DNA of 64,000 nt from Flabesymbios commensalis (GCA_964017125.1 OZ024912.1:56476910-56540909); one strand, 5' to 3'; shown: positions 24,920 to 36,627, counted from the first letter of the stretch. Notes: generated from the sequence alone by a model not told the origin. Numbers and translations are program-made.

Positions 24920-25434
24920 GGCCCGTAGCCAGCATGAGGCAGAGTCTGTCGTCTATCTGTCTGTCTGTCTGTCGTCTGTAACACTTCGCTTCCGGGCAAT
25001 ATAGTAAAAGTAAATATAGTAAAAGTTTCTTGACCAATTAACTTCTAAACTGGCACTAACACTCATGGGTGTTAGAGTCAGACCTGATTGTTTTTTCACG
25101 AAAATCGGCCCATTATCGGCCCTCTGGTGGCCAAAAAACATACGAAAATCAGCGAAAATTGACGGTTTTCAGACGCTAATGTGAGAAGTTTTTGACTAAA
25201 GGACTTTTAACCTTACGGGCATGATCTGCAGAACTTATTAACTTTTTTTCAGGATATCGGGTCATTTTTGGAACTGATTTGTTTCTCAGGAAAATCGTCA
25301 CAGCCACCAAATCCCTCCTATTTGCACTTGTTTATTTTTCATCACTAACAATTCTCAGAAATTTTGGGTTTTCAGAAATTTTGGCTCGACCACCGGGCTT
25401 CGCCTCGTCTGATTTCCGTCCCTGGCTACGGGCC
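24920..25434. mobile_element. 515-bp non-autonomous DNA transposon with 9-bp target duplication
   Basis: The inverted ends GGCCCGTAGCCAG / CTGGCTACGGGCC are exact over 13 bp. Both sides carry TGGAAGTCA (24911-24919 and 25435-25443). It contains a (CTGT)n run and no coding frame. A 9-bp duplication suggests a MULE-type transposase, though 8 bp (hAT-like) cannot be fully excluded because of edge ambiguity. Confidence 0.9.
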
Positions 25435-25557
25435 TGGAAGTCAAGACTATTGAGTTTAACACAGAATCAATATCTCAGTTATGAAGACGGTAACTTGTAT
25501 TTTCAGGTGACGGTAACTTTTATTTAAAAGACAGCAATACTTTTGTTTCATAGGTGA

Positions 25558-25697
25558 ATAAAATGACTTTGAGAGTCTTTTCCATATAGTGACAGAGAAA
25601 GGTTCCACATACATACCAAGTATAAATGTGGAAACTTTCTCTGTAATTATCACTGTATGGAAACGAACCTCAATAACCTTTTGTGTCAAGAGTGTAG
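25558..25697. repeat. Family H hairpin MITE
   Basis: GTGACAGAGAAAGGTTCCAC and its complement around ACATACCAAGT. The outer arms (TTGAGAGTC / GTCAAGAG) are worn. Confidence 0.8.
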
Positions 25698-25929
25698 GTC
25701 CATAAGTTCGCTATTGCATGGCGGTGTCCTGGACATTGAACAGTTGCACACCCTGTGTTTTAATGCGATTCAATTCCCCGCAATATAAAGGCCTATATCA
25801 TTTATTTTACAAAAGTATAATTACAGTAAAGTGATAAGGGTATAATTATATGTTAGTATAGGCCAGGACAGAAAATGTCTTCAGATTGGAAACATGCAAT
25901 TATTGCTTTATTAGCACATTAAGTACCAC

Positions 25930-26104
25930 ATTTTAAATTTGTTAAAGATAAAATGTGACATCAACCAGCAAGATTTAAAAAGAGTTGACCTCCATTTTGT
26001 CAAATCTGAATAATTTTCACTTTGAAGTTGTGGATTGCGTCAGCGAGTCACAACTCCAAGTGGGTGAACATTCAAATTGAATAATTTGGCGGTTAAAGGG
26101 CTAA
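25930..26104 (-). repeat. Family E MITE, reversed
   Basis: It reads in reverse AGCCCTTTAACCGCC, then the GTTGTGGATTGCG hairpin and TGATGTCACATTTTATC. The core matches 13358-13560 and 50747-50945. Confidence 0.82.
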
Positions 26105-26139
26105 TAAATTGGCGGAATTGTCTGTGTCTGGTAATTAAA

Positions 26140-26316
26140 AAAATGAAATGAATGGTGTTTTAGGCCACCTTTGTGCTCATATAGGCTAAACCGGGCTAGG
26201 AGAACCTCCTGGGGATGGTGAGATAAATTGGATGATACTGCCCTCCAGACACATGATTCGAATTTCGAGCCCTGGCGGTCTGAGGCCGAGCACGTAGACT
26301 CCCCACAATATTGATG
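26140..26316 (-). mobile_element. SINE 3' part, 5' truncated
   Basis: Only the second tRNA-like head and the tail are present in reverse (AATGAAATGAATGG ... GGCGGTCTGAGGCCGAGC ... CCCCACAATATTGA). Confidence 0.85.
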
Positions 26317-26564
26317 AAATGTTGTTTTGCAGATAGCTTTTGTTGGCCTTCCCAATACTAGGTGTAGCGTCCTCTGGTGATTGAAAATCACTAGTAAAGT
26401 CAGCGTCACCTAGTGATTGTGTGCCCGATTTACAGTTTCGTGAAGATATATTTAAAACAAAGTGTAGTATAATAGGTGTCATATATTTCAAAAAAACAGC
26501 GTTATTAAACTCGCATGTTCTATTTATAACCGTACCTTGTATTTTTATTAATTATTGCTGAAAA

Positions 26565-27429
26565 GTTAAAAATGGCCTCTATGAATTGTAAAGGTCTAGC
26601 CGACAAAATTAAGCGACTGGGCGTGCTCAATTTTTTTCGTAAAAAATATTGACATTGTATGTTTACAAGATATCCATATTGAACAGCAGAATGTTGATAA
26701 AATCAGAACAGAATAGGAGTCGGAAGTAGTTTTTAGTCCGTTTAAATCTAACGCGAGAGGTGTTGCAATATTTTTTAATAACACGTTTGATTTTAAAAAT
26801 ATTAAACCAGAAGTGGACCGAGAAGGAAACTACGATTGCAAACATTGAAACAATGGCAAAAAATTATAACTATTACCGAGATATATGGACTCTCCTGATT
26901 TGTATGGTAATATCAAGAATCGCATTTAACAGTATAATGATACTTTCCATATAATGTGCGGCGATTTTAATCTAGTCATGGACCCTAGTAAAGATTATGA
27001 AAATTATAGTAATGTAAATAATCAGAATTCTAGAAAAAAAGGTTTCATCTTTAATTATAAGTTCACTAAATTTAGATGATATATGGAGATCCATCCATCC
27101 AGACGTTAGAGGTTTTACGTGGAGGAAAAGAAATCCGCGGAGGCAGGCCCGGCTTGCCTTCTTTCTAGTATCGCAAAGTATAAATGCATAATGTAATGAA
27201 TTACAAAATAATTCCTGGGTAGCCTACCACACGGACTATTCAGCTATAACACTGGAAGTTTGTTTCAAACAGGCGGAGAGGGGAAAGAAGTACAGGAAAT
27301 TTAACACGTCATTATTAAGAGATAATGATTATGTAAATATTGTAAAAAAAATGCATGGTTGAAACAATTACTACATATAAAAACCCGCATTACAATGTTC
27401 AAGAAAATGTAAACACTGACGACCCACCT
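26565..27429 (+). pseudogene. Tx1/L1-like LINE endonuclease region, decayed
   Basis: It starts MASMNCKGLADKIKRLGVLN. Further AP-endonuclease segments follow in shifting frames: DIVCLQDIHIEQQNVDKI, SNARGVAIFFNN, CGDFNLVMDPSKDYENY (the GDFN active-site motif) and LDDIWRSIHPDVRGFTW. At least three frameshifts and several stops. The LINE is split by the element at 27430-30794. Confidence 0.82.
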
Positions 27430-28049
27430 TGTAGAACCGTATAATGTAACCGGTTACATTTTACGGCGCCGTATAATGTAACTGGTTACATTTTAAAGGG
27501 ACTGGTTACATTATACGGTCACAGCGTCAACGTATAATGTAACCGGGGAAAAAGGTACCATACGACCGTATAATGTAACCAGTTCCGTATAATGTAACCG
27601 GAATAGTTTTACAAAGCGTCTTTATTTTGGGGATTATACTCCGGGAAGTTTTATTATATGTATAATATATATATGTATTCATTATATTGTATGTTTAAAT
27701 TAAACTGGGTGAGCGGCGTCTGTTCGTTCCTTTTCGCTTATATGTTCGTCCTTCTACTCGCTCGTTCGTTCACCCCTCCGTCTATCCCCTGACTCTTCTG
27801 TGCATCCGTCCGTTTGTATTAAAGCGACGGACTTAGATATTTAAATTGTTATTAGTATTCCCAGGTTGCGTTACATTATAAGCCAATGCCGGGTTAATGT
27901 AACGTAGCAAAAACGTTGGCTTGGTGTTTCATGTTTACTGAGAGGGGCAAATTCTGAAGCTTAGGTTTCCACGGATGCTCAACGAAAATGAAAAGTCGGT
28001 CTTGAAATGATTAGATGAATGAATGGATGGGTGGATGGATGGATAGATG

Positions 28050-28345
28050 GATGAATTGACTGACTGACTGACTGACTGACTGACTGACTGACTGACTGAA
28101 TGAATGAATGAATGAATGAATGAATGAATGAATGAATGAATGAATTAATGAATTAACGAATTAACGAACGAACAAACGAACGAACGATCAAACGAACGAA
28201 CGAGCGAACGAACGAGCAAACGAATGAGCGAACGAACAAACGAAAGAACGAACGAACGAACGAACCAACGAACGAGCGAACGAACGAACAAACGAACGAC
28301 CGACCGAACGAACGAATGAACGAACGAACGAACAAAAGAATGAAT
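28050..28345. repeat. Compound tetranucleotide array (GACT)n-(GAAT)n-(GAAC)n
   Basis: Starts with GACT units, then GAAT, then imperfect GAAC/GAGC units. The Ser/Phe/Val/Arg-rich reverse frame across it is an artefact. Confidence 0.95.
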
Positions 28346-28549
28346 AATCTGGCTGAAGGATACTGCATGACTACGAAAACGAATTCATTGTTGCTGTTTT
28401 TTTTTAATTGGTTCTAGATTGATAGGACTTTATAACATGTCAAATACACCGATCACACTGGCAATATGCATGATATGAGAGACGCATAAGTAAATACGGC
28501 TCCTTTTTTTTCAGAGGGTTCAAACATGTTAGGGTACCAATCAATACAT

Positions 28550-28620
28550 AATAATTTAGACATCATTTCAAATGTTTGAACTTCATTATTTAGACATCAT
28601 TTCAAATGTTTGAACTTATT
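28550..28620. repeat. Tandem duplication of ~35 bp
   Basis: Two almost identical copies of ATTTAGACATCATTTCAAAT followed by GTTTGAACTT. Confidence 0.85.
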
Positions 28621-29534
28621 CATCAGTGATAGCCGTTCTACGTTACCATGCAAAGTAAAAAGGCAGTATTATATCTGCTTACTTTACAGGTAAGTGCTCA
28701 TATATTCTATTGGATTTGAAGGGCAGTACGGTGCTCTTCTGACGAATGACAAACGACATACACCAACCTATGATGCCATTAAATAGTTCTGCGAGGAAAA
28801 AATGTGAGCTATCAGACGTGTGAAAACAATCAATTCATATTAAAACAAAAAATACCACTTAAATCGATGTGAATATAAATCATTGTTGACATTCCACTTA
28901 AAGCAGTGACCAATCAATCAATCAGTTCATTTTTCTTAAATAAAAAATAAAAAAATGCCCTTTAAATCTTTCAATATGGACAAACACGTTCAGATCCCAA
29001 ATAAAGCACCAATTATAAAGTATTTGGCCTAACATTATTCGAGTATTTTTCATTCATTTAAAGCTGAAATTTTCGTCATCAATGCCAGTTTCAATTGAAT
29101 GAAAACGACAGTAATAATACTTTTTTGTTTTATCTATATTAAAAATAATAATGTCGTATTATACGCCTGTATTTTTGGCGACCCTTCCTGCCACAAATGA
29201 ACATTTAACAGCAGACACTAATTTTTTAAATGCTCATGCACAATCTATGCCAGTTTATATTCCATCGACATGGAGGAAGTCATTCTTCGATAATCATTGC
29301 AGATTGATCAAGCAATCAGAACGGAAACGAACAAACGAATCAGGATTACCAACGAACAGAGGGCGAATGATGGAAAAAAACAACGAGTCAGCGAATTAAC
29401 GGGCAAACGCTAATTGAATGAAAAAACATATGACCTAACGAACGAACGAACAAGCGAACGGAGGAACGAACAAATAGATGGGCGGACGGACGGACAAGCG
29501 AATAAACATGCCAAACGGACAGTAAAATAAATGA
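28621..29534. other. Interior of the 3.4-kb element, nothing recognised
   Basis: AT-rich sequence, with scattered GAAC-like units near 29430-29500 and an 82-codon frame at 29151-29399 without a domain. Confidence 0.5.
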
Positions 29535-30100
29535 ATGTATCAGGTTTTAGGCCATATTTGTTCACATTAGGCTAAATTGGGTCAGGAGAACCTGCGGATG
29601 GAGAGATGAATAAGATGACACTGCCATCCGGACACAGGATGCGAAATTCTAGTCCTGGTCAAGGAGGCTTCCCACAATATTGATTCTTTACGAGTGGGCG
29701 AGGAAGAAATTTCTTGTTTCTTCGGAACCTGAATGTCAGAGCAATCTCCGACTTTCCAAGCAGGCAGCTTTAACCACTGCGCCGGGCGGGGACCCTGGGG
29801 TACCACCGCTGCCTTTCACGCTAGAGTTCAGGGTTCGGTTCCCGGCCTTTTTGAAAGAAGGAAAAATGTTTCTTCCCCGCCCACTCGTAAAATTCAGTAT
29901 TGTGGGGAGCCTCCGTAACCGAGAGGTAGCGTGCTCGGCCTTAGACTACAAGGGCTTGAATCCTGTGTTTGGAGGGCAGTGTCATCTGAGAATCTCAATC
30001 ATCTCACCATACTCGAGGTTCTCCTGGCTCAGTTAAGCCTATATGTACACAAAGGTGGCCTAAAAACCCATTTATTTCATTTTAACCACTGCGCCAGGCC
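29535..30100 (-). mobile_element. SINE, type 1 head, interrupted by a second SINE
   Basis: It reads in reverse from the tail (TTTTAGGCCATATTTG) through both tRNA-like heads to GCCCGGCGCAGTGGTTAAAG at 29769-29787. Its last bases are repeated at 30081-30099 after the inserted SINE. Confidence 0.9.
29788..30080 (+). mobile_element. SINE with tRNA-Glu-like head, nested in a SINE
   Basis: It is flanked by a 19-bp target duplication (TTTAACCACTGCGCCGGGC at the left, one mismatch at the right). The head contains CCGCTGCCTTTCACGC and GGTTCGGTTCCCGG. The second head and tail are as in other copies. Confidence 0.93.
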
Positions 30101-30719
30101 ACCCGCGACTATGTGACACTAGAGAGTCTGAAGTGCCAAGTTGAGTTTGAATGACAAAATCTAAACTCCGAAGTACATAACTCCATATCTTCTGTTTTAA
30201 CTTCTTTATTACCTTCTGGTTTGTCACGTCATTAAAAAACGACAAATATAAATTTACACCGCTTTATATAATCTCATCACCCTAAGTAATTAAGATGATG
30301 TGTGTTTGGCCTGTAAGACAGGGTATGAATCTTAGCTTAATTTGAACTGTGGTCATTTTTTACACGCTAGGGGGTGTAGCTCAAAATCTGTCTGTGTAGC
30401 AAACCCATATCTCACCTGTTGTTGAAAAAGCACAGCCCAGGCTTTATCATGATATGCGTCACCACGTGGATGGGAGTAAAATGATAATTTGATTCCAGAA
30501 ATTTAGTATCAGAAATAACTAAATGAAGACATGTACTTGGGCTTCCACAAGCTTCGGCGTGACAGGCGCAGTGCTAAACTACTACACGACGATCCCGTCC
30601 TGATTTGATTCAAAAGAATAAAGTATTACAATGAAAACATTTATTAACATCAATCAGTTTTAAAAAGTGACCTTTTATATCGAGACTATTTTCTATTGGA
30701 TAATTTACGGCAATAAAAG
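30101..30719. other. Interior of the 3.4-kb element, right part
   Basis: A possible old tRNA-like segment on the minus strand lies near 30540-30600 (GTAGTAGTTTAGCACTGCG). No coding sequence recognised. Confidence 0.4.
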
Positions 30720-30794
30720 GAGCGGTTACATTTTACGTCAGTGCTGGTTACAAATTACGTTTTTATACGTCTGGTTACATTATAGGGTTCTACA

Positions 30795-31083
30795 CCTTTT
30801 CAAATCGATGATAGTTTATATCTTGAGACACTTTTCAGAATTATTCGTGGAAAGACTATTTCATACTCATGTTTAAAAAAAAATCAAAGTCAGAAATAGA
30901 GGTAGAAAATAAAATATAAAGAATTGAGCAAGAAATTCAATCTGATTTTATCAATAAATAACTCACGGGATTAGAAAAGCTAGACGAAAGTAAACGGGAG
31001 CTAGAAAATATAAAAAATGACAGACTGAAAGGTAACATGATACGCTCCCGTGCAGAACAAATAGAATAAAATGAAAAACCTTA
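30795..31083 (+). pseudogene. Tx1/L1-like LINE, continuation after insertion
   Basis: From the junction the frame continues in step with the part before 27429: FQIDDSLYLETLFRIIRGKT, then LEKLDESKRELENIKNDRLK and GNMIRSRAEQIE. This is the linker between endonuclease and reverse transcriptase. It stops at the family I hairpin, and no RT domain follows. Confidence 0.8.
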
Positions 31084-31201
31084 CATTCACCAGTTAGACT
31101 AGATATAGAGACGAAATTCCCGTATTTCTTATTTTTGACATGGTTGTCAAAAATTAGAAATATGGGAATTTCGTCTCTATATCTAGTCTAACTGGTGAAT
31201 G
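31084..31201. repeat. Family I hairpin MITE
   Basis: A 118-bp near-perfect palindrome, CATTCACCAGTTAGACTAGA ... TCTAGTCTAACTGGTGAATG, with inner arms ACGAAATTCCC. Its right half recurs at the end of the window. Confidence 0.93.
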
Positions 31202-31821
31202 CGCAGCACAAAAATTAAAAAAGTTTTGCAGTTCTAGTCTATGGACATGTTTATATCATATATATGGTATATATAAAATATATAATATAAAATCATCGAT
31301 TTTTTATGATTTTAGCCTGGGCCAGTCCTTTTAATGATTAGTGTAAAGGAGGATCACAACTCGTAAAATATAAAGGAACTCGAACCATGAGCATAATAAA
31401 ATGCTGGGTGAATTGTGATTGGTAAAAGATGCGCTGTTGGATTTTAGAAAGCATCTAGGGGCCTGCAACAGTTACTGTTGATTATTTACTCCAAATCTGT
31501 GTTTCACTTTTAATGAGAATTTGTTTTCTTTTTATTAGAAATCAGATACCGGGTTATGACAAATATAACTGTTGGACTTGGTTGTGAACGAAGCGGATTT
31601 GCGTTTCTAGGATTACTCAACCGTTCTCTTTCTAGACCTCATCAGGTAAGAGGTCAGTAGTGAATGAAAGAAAACCAAACCAAATAAAAAAAATATTCAA
31701 ATACGTGAGAAGAACGGAAAATTATTTCTTTCTTTTGTCATCGTAAGTATAGACTCCCACAGCAAGTGTGAAGGGTAACACCAAGTAGGTGAATGTTGAA
31801 CAAACCATAGATTATCAGCCC
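31202..31821. other. Unannotated stretch
   Basis: No gene or repeat recognised. Confidence 0.5.
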
Positions 31822-31890
31822 ACCCACTGGGCACACGACGTCGTTGCGACGTTGAATCAACGTCGCGACAACGACGTGAGCCCAGTGGGT
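31822..31890. repeat. Family C palindromic MITE
   Basis: ACCCACTGGGCACACGACG ... CGACGTGAGCCCAGTGGGT with GTTGAATCAACGTC at the centre, 69 bp. Confidence 0.9.
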
Positions 31891-32216
31891 ATCCGTCTCT
31901 CCGAGAGCCACGTGCTAACTAACTATCAATACAAAGTATATATAGTATTTTTTACGCCAATACCATATAATGAAGCCAATCGGATCATTATGTTAAGGAA
32001 TATCCGATCGTAATGTTTGCGAATAAAAGTACCAGATGCAAATAAAAGAACATAAAACAACCACATAATATTATTATGTTTTTATATTTTACTACCGTTT
32101 GTAAAAATAAGTTGATCTTATATACAAATCTTATGAACAACGAATCTTGGTCTGCATATTTATACCGGGCGATAGATGTATCATATTATATACACAAGTG
32201 GTCTGCACATAATAAC

Positions 32217-32323
32217 GCAGCAGACACTAGACGTTGAATCAAAGTTGGTTCAACGTTCGTCCACCGTCTACGACGTTGGACCAACGTTGAACCAACATTG
32301 AGTTAACGTCTTGTGTCTGCTCG
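32217..32323. repeat. Family A hairpin MITE (AGACAC variant)
   Basis: GCAGACACTAGACGTTGAA ... GTTAACGTCTTGTGTCTGC around CCGTCTACGACGTTGG. The end reads GCAGACAC instead of GCAAACAC. Confidence 0.9.
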
Positions 32324-32630
32324 GAAACATTTAAATCGTTTATTTAAATAATCGTTGTGCGCTTTGCTGACTTAAAAATAATACAATTCATTGCGTAATT
32401 AGCTTAACCTATTCACCAACAATAATGCCACAATAATGTGCATTTATTAGCTACCATTTAATATTGTACAATTCTGGGCAACATCTAATATGAGCCAAAG
32501 ATAGTTCGATATGTCTTAAAACTTGTCTATTTTATAGTAGACCTAGTGCAGTAGCTATCCTAGTTTATTGCGAAACTAGTCTAGGATAGAATGACACAGT
32601 GAAGTGTAACGAAGTAGGCCAATAGGCCTA

Positions 32631-32739
32631 CCCAGCAAACATGAGACGTTGGCCCAACGTTGGTTTACTGTTGGCCGACCGTTAGCGGCGTAGGACCAAC
32701 AGTAAACAAACGTTGGGCTAACATCTCATGCTTATTGGG
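32631..32739. repeat. Family A hairpin MITE with TA on both sides
   Basis: CCCAGCAAACATGAGACG ... CATCTCATGCTTATTGGG, with TA directly outside each end, compatible with a Tc1/mariner-type duplication. Confidence 0.9.
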
Positions 32740-32860
32740 TACAAGGAGATTTTAACTGGGCTCCATAATAAACTTTAATATCTCTTGGAATACAGTTAAC
32801 GATGGCACTGACGAAAAAACACTTTAAACATGAAACATTGGCACTTGGTGATTGATTCTT

Positions 32861-32966
32861 CCCAGCAGACACAATACGACGAATCAATGTTGGTTTGAGA
32901 TTGGCCCACCATCTACGACGCTGGTCCAACGTTAAACCAGCATTGATTCAACGTCTTGTTTCTGCT
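32861..32966. repeat. Family A hairpin MITE (AGACAC variant)
   Basis: CCCAGCAGACACAATACG ... CAACGTCTTGTTTCTGCTG around CCATCTACGACGCTGG. A short (TTATG)n run follows. Confidence 0.9.
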
Positions 32967-33011
32967 GTTATGTTATATTATGTTATGTTATGTTAAAAGG
33001 GCTTATCTACC

Positions 33012-35652
33012 GCTTTGCGTATCAACCGATATATGGTCGATTCCCACGAAAGTGATGCATATCGGCAAAAAAACGACTTTGTTGCACAGTCCTGAATTCT
33101 TCAGTCTATGTCGCAGACATATGGAACTTTCACAAAAAATATATGCGAGCTCTTATTATATGATAGTTGCAACACGAATGGAGTTCATGCTCATTATTGA
33201 ACACCAGAGTAACCCTACGAATGCATATTATGTAATATGTAAATGCCATAATGTAACTAAAACTTTGGTCGCAAAGAGTACATCAGTTTAAGGGCTAACA
33301 ATTAGGTGGTAATGTTTGGAACAGTTTAATAACAGTTGCGAAAATTTGATACTGCACATAATGATTTGTAGCCAACTTGTACTCTGCTACAAATAATCAA
33401 TATTCAGAAAATATATAAAAAAAGACATGTCAAACATAACTTTCCTTTCAATTTAAGGCTTAGAGTGGAAATAGCAGTTGAATATTAAAATGTAAATGGA
33501 ACATCTTGTTTAAAATCATGATTACATATAATTTGTTCATCTAAACGTTTTTCTCATAGGTTTTAAAGGTGTATTCGTAGGGTTACAAATTGATATTTTA
33601 TAGAAAAATAAGGCTATTAATTAACATAATTGTTGTGTTATAAACGATTTGTATCGATAGCTAACATTACTTTGACAGCCACATTAATAAGCAATCAGAG
33701 AAGGATGGAATAAAGGGTTTTTAGCAACAAGGTGCGCGAAAATCACGAGAATAATTTATTTATTGTTTGTCACTGAATAATTAGTCAACCTAAAAAATAT
33801 ACATACATATATACATATCATTCACTTGTGAAAGGTATTTGACAGATAGAGCTACAATGCACAAAAAAGGGTAAAACTGGTTGCTCTACGTCGATTCAAA
33901 ATGCTTATACCAGCTTTGTTTGTAGGGTTACGCTGTCATTTGTAGGGCTACTCTATCCAGGTGGGCTATGAAAAAGCATCACAATACTGCAATTTTGACG
34001 GCTCATTATATTATTCAAACACATGTGTGTTCTTCCGTATGATACTGTTCAATATCCGATAGATTTGCCACGCTATAATTAACTTCACATAGACCACTGA
34101 ACAAAATATCTAATTTGTCAAATAATTTTATGTATTTCCAACTGGTGAAGTCAGACAGTGATTATGTCGCTATTGTATCACACACGTTTTAAAATACCAC
34201 TTGTTTAGGCTTGCTTGTATATATTGTTTTTGAAAAATATCGTGTTTTTAGATAAAGGTCTCGCAATGCCAATTAAACACGTATTGTGTTATACAACATA
34301 GAAGCTATTTGTGAAATTGGTAACCCTACGAATACACACAGTGGTGAACTCTTTTAGATGCTAGATATGTTTAAATTAATATTTCCGATATTTGTAATAC
34401 ACATAAGAATACACGTTAGATATATTTTTGATATGATGTATAACAAAGTATATTAACAGTAAATTAGCCTTTGCATTGGTAAGTTAAAATATTTTTCAAA
34501 CGTTTTAAAAACGTGTATTTTATTTTGTGGATAGAAATATTTATTAGCTTGTTGAGTTTACACCTTATAAGTGCTCACTATGATGTTAGCTTTATTCTTG
34601 GCCTGTTTTGCAATGAAAACAATATATATTTGTTAATCATTTAACGTTTTTCTCTTGTAGATAGTAACCCTACGAATACCTGACATTTGTGTAACCCTAC
34701 GAATGACAATATCATCAGTCTCTGGTGGCTCTTCTATCACATAAGAATATTTTAAATGATATTGTCCACATATTGCCATGTCATGACATAATAATGCATC
34801 ATAGATATTCAATTAGCTCCTGTATTCTCCACACCTACACAGTGAAATATAGCACTGTGATAATTTGTAGGATATATTGAAAATTCAAACATTGCTAACG
34901 TTGCAAGATATCTATGTTAACCACTAAAATCTGGCTGTCACGTACACTGTACCTTGGTTATTCTGTTAGACAATGTGGTAAACCCCATGTGCTTTCATAT
35001 AATTCCACAGCTGCCGTTTCTTTATTGAAAATTCGTAGGGTTACACATATTAAAAAAAACCGTAGTGTTCAATGGAAGAAATTAAAAAAATGGTATAATT
35101 TTCCGATACGTTACCTTGCCCATATTATACATCAGTACCACAAGTGTATTCGGAGAAAAGAGCTTGTGTTAATCTGTAGTAGTATTTGTTTTATAGAACA
35201 TGGAAGCGCATTTGTATGGTTACAAAAACGCACTTTAAATTATTGCACCTATTTTGCTATAACCAACATTATTTTGTGGACATGCTCCACAATGAATTCG
35301 GTTCAGCAAATAAACAGCAAGAACAGCTCAGGTCATAGATATAATGTGTAAAATATTTATATTGTGCATTATTGATTTACCCGGATGTCATAACACAAGC
35401 TGTATTCGTAGGGTTACACGAGTTTTACATTTTCAAAAAATATGAATTAAAAAAATTCAAATTTACAAAAGCAAAAAAAGTGTTGGCTATTGATAAGGTG
35501 CAGGTGCCGCGCTTCAGAATGCGTAATATAAAAGCGCTGTTTATTTTGAATATTGAGAAAATGTACTTTTTCAAAATAAGGTCCAAATGCATCACTTTCG
35601 TGGGAATCGACCATATGTATCTCAGTTCACACTTTTGTCGATACAAACTGGC
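33012..35652. mobile_element. 2.6-kb inverted-repeat-bounded element with a recurrent 14-bp motif
   Basis: An exact 30-bp inverted repeat (33031-33060 and 35587-35616, containing GGTCGATTCCCACGAAAGTG) with weaker flanking similarity marks its ends. Inside, GTAACCCTACGAAT or its complement occurs exactly seven times (33209, 33573, 34320, 34664, 34691, 35031, 35404), with two shorter copies near 33919 and 33940. Open frames of 111, 145 and 112 codons have no recognised domain. Class unknown. Confidence 0.72.
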
Positions 35653-36507
35653 AGTTGCGGACATCATCGTGAAATATCCTACTGAAAATTGTATAGAGAT
35701 AAAATATTAACAAATTGTGAAACAGTAAGGACAAGTTTACAAATGAGGAAAGATTAATTATCATCAACAGTGTAGTTTGAAACGAAAGTATCGTTTCTAA
35801 TAATGTGAACTGTCTTGCGCTGTGTTGTGAGATTTGACGTCATGACATGTTTGAGCAATACGTTCTCAAGTTCCCCCATAAACTATAAACTATAATTATG
35901 TCAACATTTAAATTATGTAATTGCTGAAAGGCTATCCTTTGCATGCGCATTATAATATTATAATAATGATGAACATGATGGACAGGCTTTAGAAAATGTT
36001 ATACCACTTTGTCAATAATCGGTTAAATGGAGATGAAAATAATATTACGGAAGTTTTAAGTGTGGGATAAAAAAATAAGTGTTTAGTACATAACTAAAAT
36101 AAAGTGATCTAACCCCATGCAGTCATATTTTCGACATATTTCGTTCAGGTAAAACATTTCGATGGAGAAGTGGAAAATCTTAAATCCACACAAAATGTCA
36201 ATTAAGAAACATCATCAATCTCCCTTTAATTTTTGCGTTTAAAATCCGTTTTGGTTTTGTAAAATTCTTAACGGCTGATTTATGGGTGGTTACTGTACAA
36301 ATGATTATGTTCACAGTCCATTAACAGCAGGAAAACTCAAATCAAATGATTATTTAGAGTGCGAGCATGGTTGTACGAGATTTGAACTCGATATTAAACA
36401 CATTTTCAGAATCATTCTCGAAATCCCGACCGTCAATTAAATCACATAACGGCACTAAAGACATTTGACAAAATGACTGACAATGAACACAGACTATTAT
36501 GACTGAC
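35653..36507. other. Downstream flank of LRRC27 including possible 3' UTR
   Basis: A minus-strand ATTAAA at 36225-36230 could end the LRRC27 transcript about 400 nt after the exon 10 stop. Otherwise nothing is recognised. Confidence 0.4.
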
Positions 36508-36575
36508 AAAGCAGACACTGGACATTGTCTGCGACGTTGGCCCAGCATTGGTACAACGTCTGCTTCTTGTTGGGG
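36508..36575. repeat. Family A hairpin, internally deleted
   Basis: GCAGACACTGGACATTGTC, a GCGACGTTGGCCCAGCATTG core and GTCTGCTTCTTGTTGGGG. The left inner arm is missing. It probably lies within the LRRC27 3' UTR. Confidence 0.7.
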
Positions 36576-36627
36576 ATTGATTGTCGATACATCTGCCAGA
36601 AGGAGGGGAGTGCGGGGCAAGACGGAC

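Larger units (their letters stand above)
27430..30794. mobile_element. 3.4-kb terminal-inverted-repeat element inserted in the LINE
   Basis: The ends are TGTAGAACC(G/C)TATAATGTAACC inverted, flanked by CCT at 27427-27429 and 30795-30797. Clusters of GTATAATGTAACC / GGTTACATTATAC motifs fill the first 170 bp and last 75 bp. No transposase is visible. The inside holds tetranucleotide repeats and two nested SINEs. Superfamily not assigned. Confidence 0.85.

Noticed and set aside
33012-35652. Dispersed 14-bp motif as a CRISPR-like array
   Set aside because: Copies are irregularly spaced, in both orientations and separated by hundreds of bases, in an animal genome.
34914-35710. Frames of 145 and 112 codons as possible transposase genes
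   Set aside because: No catalytic motif or domain is visible, composition is that of AT-rich non-coding DNA, and the 14-bp motif of the element lies within them.
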